DNA of 64,000 nucleotides from F22 sp963668535 (GTDB lineage: Bacteria; Bacteroidota; Bacteroidia; Bacteroidales; Bacteroidaceae): the NCBI GenBank assembly GCA_963668535.1, contig OY764867.1, positions 1,364,001-1,428,000 on the forward strand. Direction: 5' to 3'. The position numbers and the translations under genes were made by a program. The first letter of the stretch is position 1; each line of letters opens with the position of its first letter. Below the pieces are notes generated by a model. That model made no database searches. It saw only the letters and a program-made list of their open reading frames with translations, and was not told the DNA's origin. This document shows positions 45,441 through 54,377 of the stretch, piece by piece.

Positions 45441-45571
45441 TGAGTTTAAATATACGTATGGATAATCCTGATGATGGCATCAATTATGCTGCTTTGGCTG
45501 AACAACCAGATCCGAAGGGTGTGTATGTAACAGATCATTTGCCAGTTATGGTTGATTTAGTTTTAAATTGA
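45440..45571 (+). pseudogene. Relic of an endonuclease/exonuclease/phosphatase-family gene
   Basis: The 43-codon frame overlaps the GH97 stop (TGATG). Its first half, MSLNIRMDNPDDGINYA, matches the start of the EEP (endonuclease/exonuclease/phosphatase) fold found in Bacteroidetes lipoproteins (SFNIRxDNPxDG). Its end, VTDHLPVMVDLVLN, matches the family's terminal SDHxPV motif. The roughly 230 residues that normally lie between are missing, and the join is in frame. No signal peptide is left. It looks like an internal deletion rather than a functional small gene. Confidence 0.65.
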
Positions 45572-45596
45572 CACAAAAGATAAAGAATGTCGAAAG

Positions 45597-45621
45597 AGCT
45601 TTTGACAAAATGTCAAAAGCT
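45597..45621. other. Perfect 11-bp hairpin without T tail
   Basis: 45597-45607 pairs perfectly with 45611-45621 across an AAA loop. It may protect the 3' end of the GH97 transcript or be part of a double terminator. Confidence 0.5.
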
Positions 45622-45634
45622 GTATAAGACCTTT

Positions 45635-45685
45635 AATCCGCAAGCGCTTGCGATCATTTGATGCAGCGCTTGCGGATTCTTTTTT
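45635..45685 (+). terminator. Strong terminator downstream of GH97
   Basis: A perfect 14-bp stem (45635-45648 with 45665-45678) is followed by C and six T. Confidence 0.88.
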
Positions 45686-45965
45686 ATCCCGTTGCGTATG
45701 CGTTAGGAACGGGATATTATAGTTTGTTTTGTCTCTATAGAAGGTAAATGCGTAGTCTAAATGATTTTTTTTATGTGTTTTTTTAATGAGAAACTAGCTT
45801 CTGAAAATGGCGCGCTCATATAACCCTTTTTCGTTCGAATTAAGCGCTTCTTTTTTTGAGTGGACTTCCACTACTCTGATCTGGAATAAGGCCTCTATGC
45901 GCGTCTGTCATTTTGTAAGATAATCACTGTTTTTCGTGTGCTTACAAATAAAAAGAAAATCTATA

Positions 45966-48110
45966 TTAGACCTCTTCTCTATTGATCTGATTTTTCTTAA
46001 ATAAAGTATTCACACTTAGCAATTGCTGACGATTGACCATAGAGTGACGTGGGTCAGTAAATGTTGTCTCTTCTTCTGGTGTGCCATATTGATCTGGATA
46101 GATAATAAGTAAGTTGATTGATTTGAAATAACTGTCTACTTGACTTGGTAGTTGACTAAAACTCTTATCGTACGATATGGCCGATTCACGTGCGGTTACT
46201 AAGACAAGTAAATCATCTTCACGAAGCACTTTATCTATTTGATAGACATCATCCCAATGCATCAAATCTCGCGTTTTAAAATTGATGTTGGTATGTGCCT
46301 TTTCCATATGGCGTACCAATATAGAATTGGTGCCTGGGTGGCAGTAATAGATAATTGAGCAGCTTAATTGATCAGCTACATTACATAATCTATCTATCCA
46401 TTTATAGAATCCTGATTCATACTCAGCTTTTGGAGGCACAGCAACAACAATGCGATGCAATGTGTTGGTTGGCATCATTAATCGCACCACAACCAATTGA
46501 CGGTGCATGGCATGTAATAGATTGTCCGTAAGATTGCCCCAGAATTTTTCACTCAGGTTTGTTTTATGGTGCAATCCCAGTACTAAATCAGTGGCTTCAC
46601 GCTCTATCATGGTGTGCACAATACCTGTTACAATGTTAGTGCTTACGCGGTTGATTGTGACCATTTGTACATCTACTGAAGCAGCGATCTCGGTGGCTTT
46701 TTCTAGATTTTTATGCGCTTGTACTCGTCTACGTGGATCACTATCATCAAAAGTGACGTGTAGCCCAATAAGTTGGCACCCAGCTTTTGGCTGATGCATC
46801 AGTAAGGCCATGTTGGTTAAATGTTCCACAGTATGTGGGTTGGCATATGTAACAAGGATATTTTCTTCTTTAAGACGTTTTGGATTGGCTTTATCGCTAA
46901 GCGCCAAAGAACGAGCGGCTTTTTCTGTGTACACCGAACTGATAATGCTAGATACCAAGATCAATATAATCATAGCATTCAACACATTATCGCCAATAAG
47001 AGGTTGTATGCCTGCTGTGTTTAAATCAATATCGATATGTGTACCAGCCATTAACATGGCCAAAGCGCATGCAGCATGAGCATTGGTCATACCAAACATC
47101 ATCTGACGTCCTGATTTGCTCATACCAAAGGCTTTTTGCATAATGAAAGCGGCCAACCATTTGGTAATAGTAGCTACCACGATAAAGACAATAATAATCC
47201 AAAAGATATCTGGATGCTCGTATAGCAATCGGAGATTGATAAGCATCCCAGTTCCAATCAAGAAATAGGGGATGAATAGAGCATTACCAACAAACTCTAT
47301 GCGGTTCATCAAAGGAGATAAACTAGGTACTAGACGGTTGATAACAAGACCAGCCATAAAGGCTCCAAAGATATCTTCAAGTCCTGCCAATTCAGCTAAG
47401 GCACTACTCAAAAAGATCAAAGCCAATACAAATATATATTGAAGGATGTTATCATCATAATTGGAGAAGAACCACTTGGTCAACCTTGGGTATACATAAA
47501 CGATGAAAGCAGTATATGCGATAAACTTAGCCACAAACAACCCCCAAAATGACCAGCCATTTTCAGGGGAGAAATTTCCTGCAATACCAGCTAAGAAGAG
47601 TAATGATAATGTCAGTGATACAATAGTTCCACCAATACTAATCACCACACTGGGGTGACGAGTTTGTCCATATCGACCGACAATAGTATAAGTTAATAAA
47701 GTGTGTGCACCAAATATGCTGGAGATAAGCATGGATTTCCAAAGATCAAACCCCAACAATTCCATGCAGCTCCATTGGGTAATTGCAAACGGGACAAAGA
47801 ACGTGAGTAAACCAAAGATAATACCTTTGGTCCTATTTTTCATTAATCCCTCCATGTCTAGCTCCAACCCAGCTAAAAACATGATATATAATAAGCCGAC
47901 TTTACCAAATAACTCGAAGCTGCTATCGCGTTCTAAGATGTTCAATCCGTGCTCTCCGATTAGTATACCAGCTAGTATCAAACCAATAATATGAGGTATA
48001 CGCAGTTTGTTTAGCAACATAGGTGCAAACAAAATAATACTCAGAACTAAAAAGAAGATCCAAGTATGATGAGTTATAGGAAGAGTAAAGTCAGATAGTT
48101 GTCCGTGCAT
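45966..48110 (-). CDS. CPA2-type cation:proton antiporter with C-terminal USP-like region
   Basis: The 714-residue protein starts with about 12 membrane segments forming a Na_H_Exchanger domain (about 15-400; motifs include LLYIMFLAGLELDMEG, GRYGQTRHPSVVISIGG and GLEDIFGAFMAGLVINRL). A cytoplasmic tail follows (about 430-700) with two regions like universal stress protein domains (ILVTYANPHTVEHLTNMALLM; ATDLVLGLHHKTN). This layout is common in Bacteroidetes and would exchange Na+ or K+ for H+. No KefF/KTN domain is seen. It is monocistronic and transcribed towards the glycan locus. Confidence 0.88.
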   Translation of the reverse strand: MHGQLSDFTLPITHHTWIFFLVLSIILFAPMLLNKLRIPHIIGLILAGILIGEHGLNILERDSSFELFGKVGLLYIMFLAGLELDMEGLMKNRTKGIIFGLLTFFVPFAITQWSCMELLGFDLWKSMLISSIFGAHTLLTYTIVGRYGQTRHPSVVISIGGTIVSLTLSLLFLAGIAGNFSPENGWSFWGLFVAKFIAYTAFIVYVYPRLTKWFFSNYDDNILQYIFVLALIFLSSALAELAGLEDIFGAFMAGLVINRLVPSLSPLMNRIEFVGNALFIPYFLIGTGMLINLRLLYEHPDIFWIIIVFIVVATITKWLAAFIMQKAFGMSKSGRQMMFGMTNAHAACALAMLMAGTHIDIDLNTAGIQPLIGDNVLNAMIILILVSSIISSVYTEKAARSLALSDKANPKRLKEENILVTYANPHTVEHLTNMALLMHQPKAGCQLIGLHVTFDDSDPRRRVQAHKNLEKATEIAASVDVQMVTINRVSTNIVTGIVHTMIEREATDLVLGLHHKTNLSEKFWGNLTDNLLHAMHRQLVVVRLMMPTNTLHRIVVAVPPKAEYESGFYKWIDRLCNVADQLSCSIIYYCHPGTNSILVRHMEKAHTNINFKTRDLMHWDDVYQIDKVLREDDLLVLVTARESAISYDKSFSQLPSQVDSYFKSINLLIIYPDQYGTPEEETTFTDPRHSMVNRQQLLSVNTLFKKNQINREEV

Positions 48111-48179
48111 AAAAGGTGGTTTTAGGTTTCTTGTGCTACAAATTTACTCAAAATTATGGGAATATCTAGCAAATTGTTG

Positions 48180-48187
48180 TATTTTTG
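48180..48187 (+). promoter_or_regulatory. Possible -7 element for asd
   Basis: TATTTTTG fits TAnnTTTG, 119 nt before the asd ATG; no clear -33 partner. Confidence 0.35.
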
Positions 48188-48305
48188 TCGGCTAATAAGT
48201 GGATGTTTCACTTATGCTGTCTATAGAAACACATAAATAACTTGAGTACTCTATTACTACCTACGATAGGGTATTTGCAACAAACTTAATATAGAATAGG
48301 TAATT

Positions 48306-49319
48306 ATGAATGTAGCAATTGTTGGCGCCAGTGGCGCCGTTGGACAGGAGTTTCTCCGTGTTTTGGAGGAGAGAAACTTTCCTATCGACGAGCTAGTCTT
48401 GTTCGGTTCTCCACGTAGTGCAGGTAATCAATACACTTTTCGTGGTAAACAGTTGACGGTCAAATTGCTTCAGCACGATGATTCGTTTAAGGGTATTGAC
48501 ATCGCGTTTACTTCTGCTGGAGCTGGAACTAGTCGCGAGTATGAAAAAACAATCACGAAGTATGGTGGACTCATGATTGACAATTCTAGTGCATTCCGTA
48601 TGGATGCTGATGTGCCTTTGGTTGTGCCAGAAGTAAATGGAGATGATGCGTTTGACGCACCTCGTAATGTTATTGCCAATCCTAACTGTACAACGATTCA
48701 GATGGTTGTTGCTTTGAAAGCCATTGAGGAACTATCTCATATCAAACGTGTACATGTATCGACATACCAAGCGGCTAGTGGTGCTGGTGCAGCGGCTATG
48801 GACGAATTGTATACGCAAACCAAACAATATTTGGATGGCGAACCTGTGGTCGCTAATAAGTTTGCATACCAATTGGCTTTCAACTTGATCCCTCAAGTAG
48901 ACGTTTTCACAGAAAACGGATACACTAAGGAAGAAATGAAGATGTACAATGAAACACGTAAAATTATGCATAGCGATATCGAAGTAAGTGCTATGTGTGT
49001 ACGTGTGCCTTCTCTTCGTGCTCATAGCGAAAGTATTTGGTTGGAAACAGAACAGCCAGTATCTGTGGATGCTGCACGCAAAGCCTTTACCGAAGGTCAA
49101 GGTCTAGTTGTTATGGATGAACCAAGTAAACAAGAGTATCCTATGCCTTTGTTCTTAGCTGGTGAAGATCCTGTATATGTAGGCCGTATCCGTAAGGATC
49201 TGTCTAATCCTGATGGATTGACATTTTGGACAGTAAGCGACCAAATCAAGAAGGGAGCTGCACTTAATGCTGTACAAATAGCTGAGCATATGATTGCTAA
49301 AGGGGCTTTCAAAAAATAA
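48306..49319 (+). CDS. asd: Aspartate-semialdehyde dehydrogenase
   Basis: Asd reduces aspartyl-phosphate to aspartate semialdehyde, the branch point to lysine/diaminopimelate, threonine and methionine. The 337-residue protein shows the N-terminal NADP fold (VAIVGASGAVGQEFLRVL), the catalytic Cys in NPNCTTIQ (about residue 124), the substrate motif STYQAASGAGAAAMDEL, and the later RVPSLRAHSESI segment with the catalytic His. It is monocistronic with a hairpin terminator behind it. Confidence 0.97.
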   Translation: MNVAIVGASGAVGQEFLRVLEERNFPIDELVLFGSPRSAGNQYTFRGKQLTVKLLQHDDSFKGIDIAFTSAGAGTSREYEKTITKYGGLMIDNSSAFRMDADVPLVVPEVNGDDAFDAPRNVIANPNCTTIQMVVALKAIEELSHIKRVHVSTYQAASGAGAAAMDELYTQTKQYLDGEPVVANKFAYQLAFNLIPQVDVFTENGYTKEEMKMYNETRKIMHSDIEVSAMCVRVPSLRAHSESIWLETEQPVSVDAARKAFTEGQGLVVMDEPSKQEYPMPLFLAGEDPVYVGRIRKDLSNPDGLTFWTVSDQIKKGAALNAVQIAEHMIAKGAFKK

Positions 49320-49343
49320 ACGATAGTCTTTTATATGATACGT

Positions 49344-49392
49344 ATCAGGCGTATGTTTAGGTGAGAATCTAGACATGCGCCTGATTTCGTTT
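49344..49392 (+). terminator. Probable terminator after asd
   Basis: A 13-bp stem (49344-49356 with 49373-49385, one G-T pair) with a 16-nt loop is followed by TTCGTTT. Confidence 0.55.
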
Positions 49393-49414
49393 ATAAAATC
49401 CTCATTTGTGAGGA

Positions 49415-49445
49415 TTGTGTATATGTGTGCTTCCTTGTATCTTTG
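49415..49445 (+). promoter_or_regulatory. Promoter of the TonB receptor/MFS operon
   Basis: TTG at 49415-49417 is followed after 20 nt by TATCTTTG at 49438-49445, 19 nt before the ATG. No Fur-like palindrome was recognised. Confidence 0.5.
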
Positions 49446-49464
49446 CAGCGTAAATTATTGATAT

Positions 49465-51618
49465 ATGAAAATGATTGAATTTGAATCTACTAGGAAAGGG
49501 GGCTTGTATAAAGTGCTCCTTTTCTGCGTAGCGAGTATTAGTTTTACTATCACGGCATTTGCCGATAACTATCCTGAAGCCCCAACCGACTCTTCGACGA
49601 TTAAATTGGATGAAGTTGTGGTGACTAGCTTTAAAAATCAGCAAAAGGTAGAGGAACAGCCTGTTTCTGCTTCTGTATTGAATGCCGCAACATTGCAAAC
49701 ACAGCAGATTCAAGGAATGACTGATTTAGGGCATCTTATTCCCAACTTCTACATGCCGCAGTATGGCAGTAAGTTGACAACGCCTATTTATGTGCGTGGT
49801 ATTGGTAATAAAATTGGTGATCCAGCTGTTGGCCTATATGTAGATGGGGTGCCTTACTTTGACAAATCTTTGTATGACTTTGAATTTGATAATATAGAGA
49901 AGGTTGAGGTTTTACGAGGACCACAAGGAACCTTATATGGACGTAACACTTTGGGAGGTGTGATTAATATCACGACCCATTCTCCTATACAATACGATGC
50001 CGTCAAAGCGGCTGTAACAGGTGGCAAATACGGACGTTTGGAGAGCAGTTTGTTGATCTCTAAACCTTTATCCGATAATGTGGGATTGTCTGTTGCTGGA
50101 CGTGTGTCGCATATTGATGGATTTATTACAAACCATTATAAAGCAAACGCTTCTGGTGAAGCCACTTTAGATGGATCATCACATGCTGACAAACGAGATG
50201 AGGCTTCAGCTACTGCTACTTTGGACTGGCAATTAAATGATCAATGGTTGTTGAAATATACTCAATTGTTCAATTATGCAGATGAGAACGGTTATCCATA
50301 TGCAGAATATAATATCGAAACGGGTAAGATTGCTCAAGTAGCCTACGATGCTAGTAGCATGTATCGTCGTGTGATGACCAATTCGGGAGTTGGATTGAAT
50401 TTTGCGAATGATGTGATCGCTTTTAATAGCCAAACATCATTTCAGTTTACGCAAGACAAACAGGTCATTGATCAAGACTTTTCAATTGCTTCCTTGTATG
50501 CAGTGAAGCAGATGAGTCATCGTCGCATGTGGTCTCAAGAATTCAATTTAAAAAGTAACCAAACTGGTGATTATCAGTGGATTTTTGGCGCTTTTGGTTT
50601 CTATCAAGGATTAGACAGAGATGCGCCAGCAGAGTATTATAAAGCTGGATTTACTAGCTTGAAGAAATATGATATGCCTACTCGTGGATATGCTGTGTAC
50701 CATCAATCTACATTGAATCATTTTTTGATTGAACCATTGAGTGTGACAGCTGGTATTCGTTATGATTTTGAACGTGCCGATTTGGATTATGACTATCGTC
50801 GCAAAAAAGGTGACGTGATTACGCCGGTTGATGCTTGTAGAATCCATGCTTCAAGTGATGAATGGAGTCCAAAATTGTCTATTCAATATGCTTTAGCAAA
50901 TAAGCAATCTATATATGCATCCGTTACACGTGGATACAAAGCGGGAGGCTTTAATTCTATATTCCAGACACACGATGAGATTAAATACAATCCAGAGTAT
51001 AGTTGGAACTACGAAATAGGAGCCAAATTACATACATCAGATCATCGCTATTCTGCTGCTTTTTCGGCTTTCTATATCACTTGGAAAGATCAACAAATAT
51101 ATGAGCTTTTGGCCAATGGGCAAGGAGCCAAATTGACCAATGCTGGTGAATCATATAGCCGTGGAGTCGAAGTCTCTTTGCATGCACGCCCTCTAAATGG
51201 CTTACACGTAGGTGTTGAGTATGGTTTCACAGATGCTAAGTTTAAGACTTACCATAAAAGTGAAGAGATACATTACGATGATAACTACATCCCTATGGTG
51301 CCTCGACAAACATTGGCTTTGATGGGAGATTATTCATGGGCGCCACAATGTGCTATGGTAGATCGTATCACGATAAGTGCCAATTATCATGGAGTGGGTA
51401 CAACTTATTGGAAAGAAGACAATGACGTATCTCGTGGATTCTATGGCTTGTTGGACGCCAAACTCAAAATTATGAAAGGTTGTTTGGGACTAGAACTCTG
51501 GGGACGCAATTTGTTGGATCGTCATTATGAAGCATATGCATTTAGTGCTTTCCATACTTATTATGCTCAGCAAGGTCGTCCATTAGAATATGGTGCTACC
51601 ATGTCTGTTACATTTTAA
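49465..51618 (+). CDS. TonB-dependent receptor, siderophore type
   Basis: The 717-residue outer-membrane receptor has a signal peptide (cleavage near AFADN, about 33), a TonB-box-like DEVVVTSF, a plug domain (PIYVRGIGNKIGDPAVGLYVDGVPYF, VEVLRGPQGTLYGRNTLGGVINITT) and a barrel ending in aromatic F (ATMSVTF). It lacks the CarboxypepD_reg domain of SusC proteins and has the length of siderophore or metal-chelate receptors. The MFS gene starts 11 nt downstream. With hemN/hemG next, an iron or haem-related ligand is inferred, not shown. Confidence 0.87.
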   Translation: MKMIEFESTRKGGLYKVLLFCVASISFTITAFADNYPEAPTDSSTIKLDEVVVTSFKNQQKVEEQPVSASVLNAATLQTQQIQGMTDLGHLIPNFYMPQYGSKLTTPIYVRGIGNKIGDPAVGLYVDGVPYFDKSLYDFEFDNIEKVEVLRGPQGTLYGRNTLGGVINITTHSPIQYDAVKAAVTGGKYGRLESSLLISKPLSDNVGLSVAGRVSHIDGFITNHYKANASGEATLDGSSHADKRDEASATATLDWQLNDQWLLKYTQLFNYADENGYPYAEYNIETGKIAQVAYDASSMYRRVMTNSGVGLNFANDVIAFNSQTSFQFTQDKQVIDQDFSIASLYAVKQMSHRRMWSQEFNLKSNQTGDYQWIFGAFGFYQGLDRDAPAEYYKAGFTSLKKYDMPTRGYAVYHQSTLNHFLIEPLSVTAGIRYDFERADLDYDYRRKKGDVITPVDACRIHASSDEWSPKLSIQYALANKQSIYASVTRGYKAGGFNSIFQTHDEIKYNPEYSWNYEIGAKLHTSDHRYSAAFSAFYITWKDQQIYELLANGQGAKLTNAGESYSRGVEVSLHARPLNGLHVGVEYGFTDAKFKTYHKSEEIHYDDNYIPMVPRQTLALMGDYSWAPQCAMVDRITISANYHGVGTTYWKEDNDVSRGFYGLLDAKLKIMKGCLGLELWGRNLLDRHYEAYAFSAFHTYYAQQGRPLEYGATMSVTF

Positions 51619-51629
51619 AAAGAATAATC

Positions 51630-52874
51630 ATGGCGAACACATCTCCTTCGCATGCCGTCACCAAACAGCATTTACTGACTTTCTTTAGCTTGTATATAGC
51701 GCAAAGTATTCCTATGAGTTTCTTTGCGACAGTTATCCCTGTAATGATGCGTCAGGAGGCTTTCCCTTTGTCAACTATTGGTTATCTACAATTGATTAAA
51801 TTGCCTTGGATTATTAAATTTTTATGGGCACCTTTAGTTGATAGACATAGCAAAAGTATTAGCGACTACAAGCGTTGGATTATTTTTTCGGAGTTTGTCT
51901 ATGCTGTGTTTATTATTTGTATTGCTTGTTTGAATCTGCATACAAATTTTCAATTAATCGTTGTCCTGATTATTTTATCTTTAGTGACATCGGCTACGCA
52001 AGATATAGCTACTGATGCTTTGGCCATACGCACAACACCTCATAAAGGAAAGGCATTGCTGAATAGTATGCAGTCTATGGGCTCTTTTGCTGGTACTTTG
52101 GTTGGTAGCGGGGTGTTGCTTATAGTGTATAAACAGTTTGGATGGGATATCCTACTGTTCTGTTTAGCCCTGTTTGTCCTCATTGCCGTCGTCCCCTTGT
52201 GGAAAAACAAACAGGTATACTTATTAGATGAGGCTAGGTTGTCACCACGTGCTCGTTTTCATGATTTTGCGCTTTTCTTTGCCCAGAAACGTATTTGGAA
52301 ACAAGTTATATTCTTGGTTTTTTATTATTCTGGTCTCATTGGTTTGTTGGCTATGTTACGTCCCTACTTGGTTGATTTAGGCTATTCAATGAAAGCCATC
52401 GGCGTGATGAGTGGTATTGTTGGAACTGGCTTTGCTTTTATGGCGTCGTTTTTGGCTGGTAGACTATTGCGTAAAATAGGACGAACGATCGCTCGAATAC
52501 TATTTGCTTGTTTTATTTTGTTGGCTACGCTGTACTTTTTGACTTTTATAGGTACAGTGCCTAGTACAACAGATATTTATATAGGCATCTTTTTGCTTTG
52601 GGGAGCCTATGGCTTTGGCACGATTGAAGTGTACACTACTGCAATGGATTTGGTTCGCCCTGGTCGAGAAGGGACTGATTTTACTATACAGATTGTGTTG
52701 ACTCACTTAAGTGGTATCATTGTAGTGATTCTTAGTGGGCATGTTGCTCAACGTTGGGGATATGATGCGTTATTTGTGATGTCTTCTGGATTGGCTGCAT
52801 TGTCTCTCTGTTATGTGCTTTTCTTCTTTCCTTTACGTGTTGAATCAGTAGCGGAAGAACTGGATAAAACATAG
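51630..52874 (+). CDS. MFS transporter, AmpG/RhtX-FptX (siderophore permease) type
   Basis: The 414-residue protein has about 12 membrane segments and the N-terminal pattern of the AmpG-like PAT branch of MFS (FFATVIPVMMRQEAFPLSTIGYLQLIKLPWIIKFLWAPLVDR; TSATQDIATDALAIRT). RhtX/FptX permeases of this branch move siderophores across the inner membrane, and they are coded beside TonB receptors as here. AmpG-type muropeptide transport is the alternative. The stop is TAG at 52872-52874, and the frame stays open behind it for 24 more codons with a heptapeptide repeat (see the repeat at 52875). Confidence 0.82.
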   Translation: MANTSPSHAVTKQHLLTFFSLYIAQSIPMSFFATVIPVMMRQEAFPLSTIGYLQLIKLPWIIKFLWAPLVDRHSKSISDYKRWIIFSEFVYAVFIICIACLNLHTNFQLIVVLIILSLVTSATQDIATDALAIRTTPHKGKALLNSMQSMGSFAGTLVGSGVLLIVYKQFGWDILLFCLALFVLIAVVPLWKNKQVYLLDEARLSPRARFHDFALFFAQKRIWKQVIFLVFYYSGLIGLLAMLRPYLVDLGYSMKAIGVMSGIVGTGFAFMASFLAGRLLRKIGRTIARILFACFILLATLYFLTFIGTVPSTTDIYIGIFLLWGAYGFGTIEVYTTAMDLVRPGREGTDFTIQIVLTHLSGIIVVILSGHVAQRWGYDALFVMSSGLAALSLCYVLFFFPLRVESVAEELDKT

Positions 52875-52949
52875 ACGAAAATTCCTGCCTTAAATCCTGA
52901 ATTTATCGCCTTAAATATTAGGATTTCTGCCTTGAATGTGTATATTTAA
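52875..52949 (+). repeat. 21-bp repeat array in frame behind the MFS stop codon
   Basis: GCCTTAAAT at 52887 and 52908 and GCCTTGAAT at 52929 stand exactly 21 bp apart. In the frame of the MFS gene after its TAG they read ALNPEFI, ALNIRIS and ALNVYI before TAA at 52947. The change in the third copy is synonymous (TTA to TTG). Inverted segments AAATCCT (52892) / AGGATTT (52920) and ATTCCTGC (52881) / GCAGGAAT (52951) bracket it, so it could also fold as RNA. Confidence 0.6.
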
Positions 52950-53006
52950 TGCAGGAATATTTGCCGTTTTTAGATCATTTAATTTAAAGCTCTTTTACTA
53001 GATAAA

Positions 53007-54377
53007 ATGAATACATTAGAACGTATATCTAAGTATAATTACCCTGTACCTCGGTACACAAGTTATCCACCTGCCAATCTCTTTCAAGATTTTTTTTCAG
53101 GAGATGATTATTCGTGGGCTGTAACAGCATCGAATGTTTCTTCTCAGCAACTGGTTTCCTTTTATATTCATATTCCATTTTGCAAACACCTCTGTCATTA
53201 TTGTGGATGCAATTCACAAGGCATGAAGTCAGAAGAAACCATTGCTCGTTATGTGGATTGCTTACACCAGGAAATAAATCATGTGAAAGGTCAATTGTCT
53301 TCTCACAGGAAATTAGCGCAGATTCATTATGGAGGAGGTAGCCCAACAGCTATTCCTTTGCATTATTTGAAAGAGCTTAATGCCCACCTATTGGAGGGGG
53401 TTGAAACTATTGATCAGCCTGAGATAGCGATTGAATGTCACCCTGGATATCTCAATGAGGAAGATTGGGATCAATTGATTGATGCTGGTTTTACGCGTTT
53501 TAGTTTGGGAGTACAGGATTTTAATGAGGATGTTTTAAAGACAGCCAATCGTCGACCTGCTTTATTGCCAGTAGAAGCTATTGTGAAAAAACTACATGCA
53601 GCTGGTGCGCGAGTTAATCTAGATTTTATTTATGGCTTACCTAAACAAACGGCTGCTAGTTTCAAGGCGACTATTCAAAGAGCCGTTGATGCCCATCCAG
53701 ATCGATTGGTGACTTTTTCATATGCTCATGTGCCTTGGGTTAATAAGGCGATGCTTATTCTCGAGAAGGTGGGATTGCCTAGTAGTGAAGAAAAACAGGC
53801 GATGTTTGAAAATGCGACGGAGGTACTGCATCAAGCTGGTTATGCAAGTATAGGTATGGATCATTTTGTACGTCCAGATGACGAATTGTATGTGGCTTTA
53901 CGTGAAGGAAATCTACACCGTAATTTCCAAGGTTACTGTACTCGTCGCACAACTGGACAAGTGTATGCGTTTGGAGTTAGTGCAATTTCGCAACTAGATT
54001 CAGTGTATGCACAAAATACCAAAGTGCTTGATGAGTATATGCAGCATGTGAAATCGGGGAATTCTCCAGTTGTGCGCGGGTATCAGTTGACTCCCTCTTT
54101 ACAAATCGTGCGTGCATTGATTGATATGTTGATGTGTAATAACCGCATTACTTGGCCTGAATTGGAACAACATGTACATATGTCGAAGGCAGATATTCTT
54201 GCTCAAACAGCATATAATCAAGAAACATTTCACACATTTGTTGAAGATGGGTTGCTAGTGCAAGAGCAGGATGTATGGACGATGACTCCAGAAGGATTGC
54301 CTTTTGTGCGTAATATTGCAGCAGCATTTGATCCTCTATTGGTAGAAGGAACACAAACTTTTTCAAAACCGTTATAA
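53007..54377 (+). CDS. hemN: Oxygen-independent coproporphyrinogen III oxidase
   Basis: HemN is a radical-SAM enzyme that decarboxylates coproporphyrinogen III to protoporphyrinogen IX without oxygen. The 456-residue protein has the true HemN cluster motif CKHLCHYCGC (about residues 61-70) that sets it apart from HemW, then HYGGGSPTAIP, the IECHPGYL strand, FSLGVQDFN, LDFIYGLPKQT, and the C-terminal HemN domain. Its last base overlaps the hemG start (TAATG), so the two are coupled. It lies 132 nt behind the siderophore permease. Confidence 0.94.
   Translation: MNTLERISKYNYPVPRYTSYPPANLFQDFFSGDDYSWAVTASNVSSQQLVSFYIHIPFCKHLCHYCGCNSQGMKSEETIARYVDCLHQEINHVKGQLSSHRKLAQIHYGGGSPTAIPLHYLKELNAHLLEGVETIDQPEIAIECHPGYLNEEDWDQLIDAGFTRFSLGVQDFNEDVLKTANRRPALLPVEAIVKKLHAAGARVNLDFIYGLPKQTAASFKATIQRAVDAHPDRLVTFSYAHVPWVNKAMLILEKVGLPSSEEKQAMFENATEVLHQAGYASIGMDHFVRPDDELYVALREGNLHRNFQGYCTRRTTGQVYAFGVSAISQLDSVYAQNTKVLDEYMQHVKSGNSPVVRGYQLTPSLQIVRALIDMLMCNNRITWPELEQHVHMSKADILAQTAYNQETFHTFVEDGLLVQEQDVWTMTPEGLPFVRNIAAAFDPLLVEGTQTFSKPL

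Larger units (their letters stand above)
45572..45965. other. 394-nt region between the glycan locus and the antiporter
   Basis: It contains three successive hairpins (45597-45621, 45635-45678, 45686-45715). The middle one is a strong terminator. No gene is supported in the rest. Confidence 0.6.

Noticed and set aside
49320..49464. A cobalamin or other riboswitch before the TonB receptor
   Set aside because: The space is only 145 nt and is taken up by the asd terminator and a promoter; no conserved box was recognised.
52887..52958. The 21-bp repeats as a small CRISPR array
   Set aside because: The repeat unit is only about 9 nt with 12-nt tails, far too short, and no cas gene is present.
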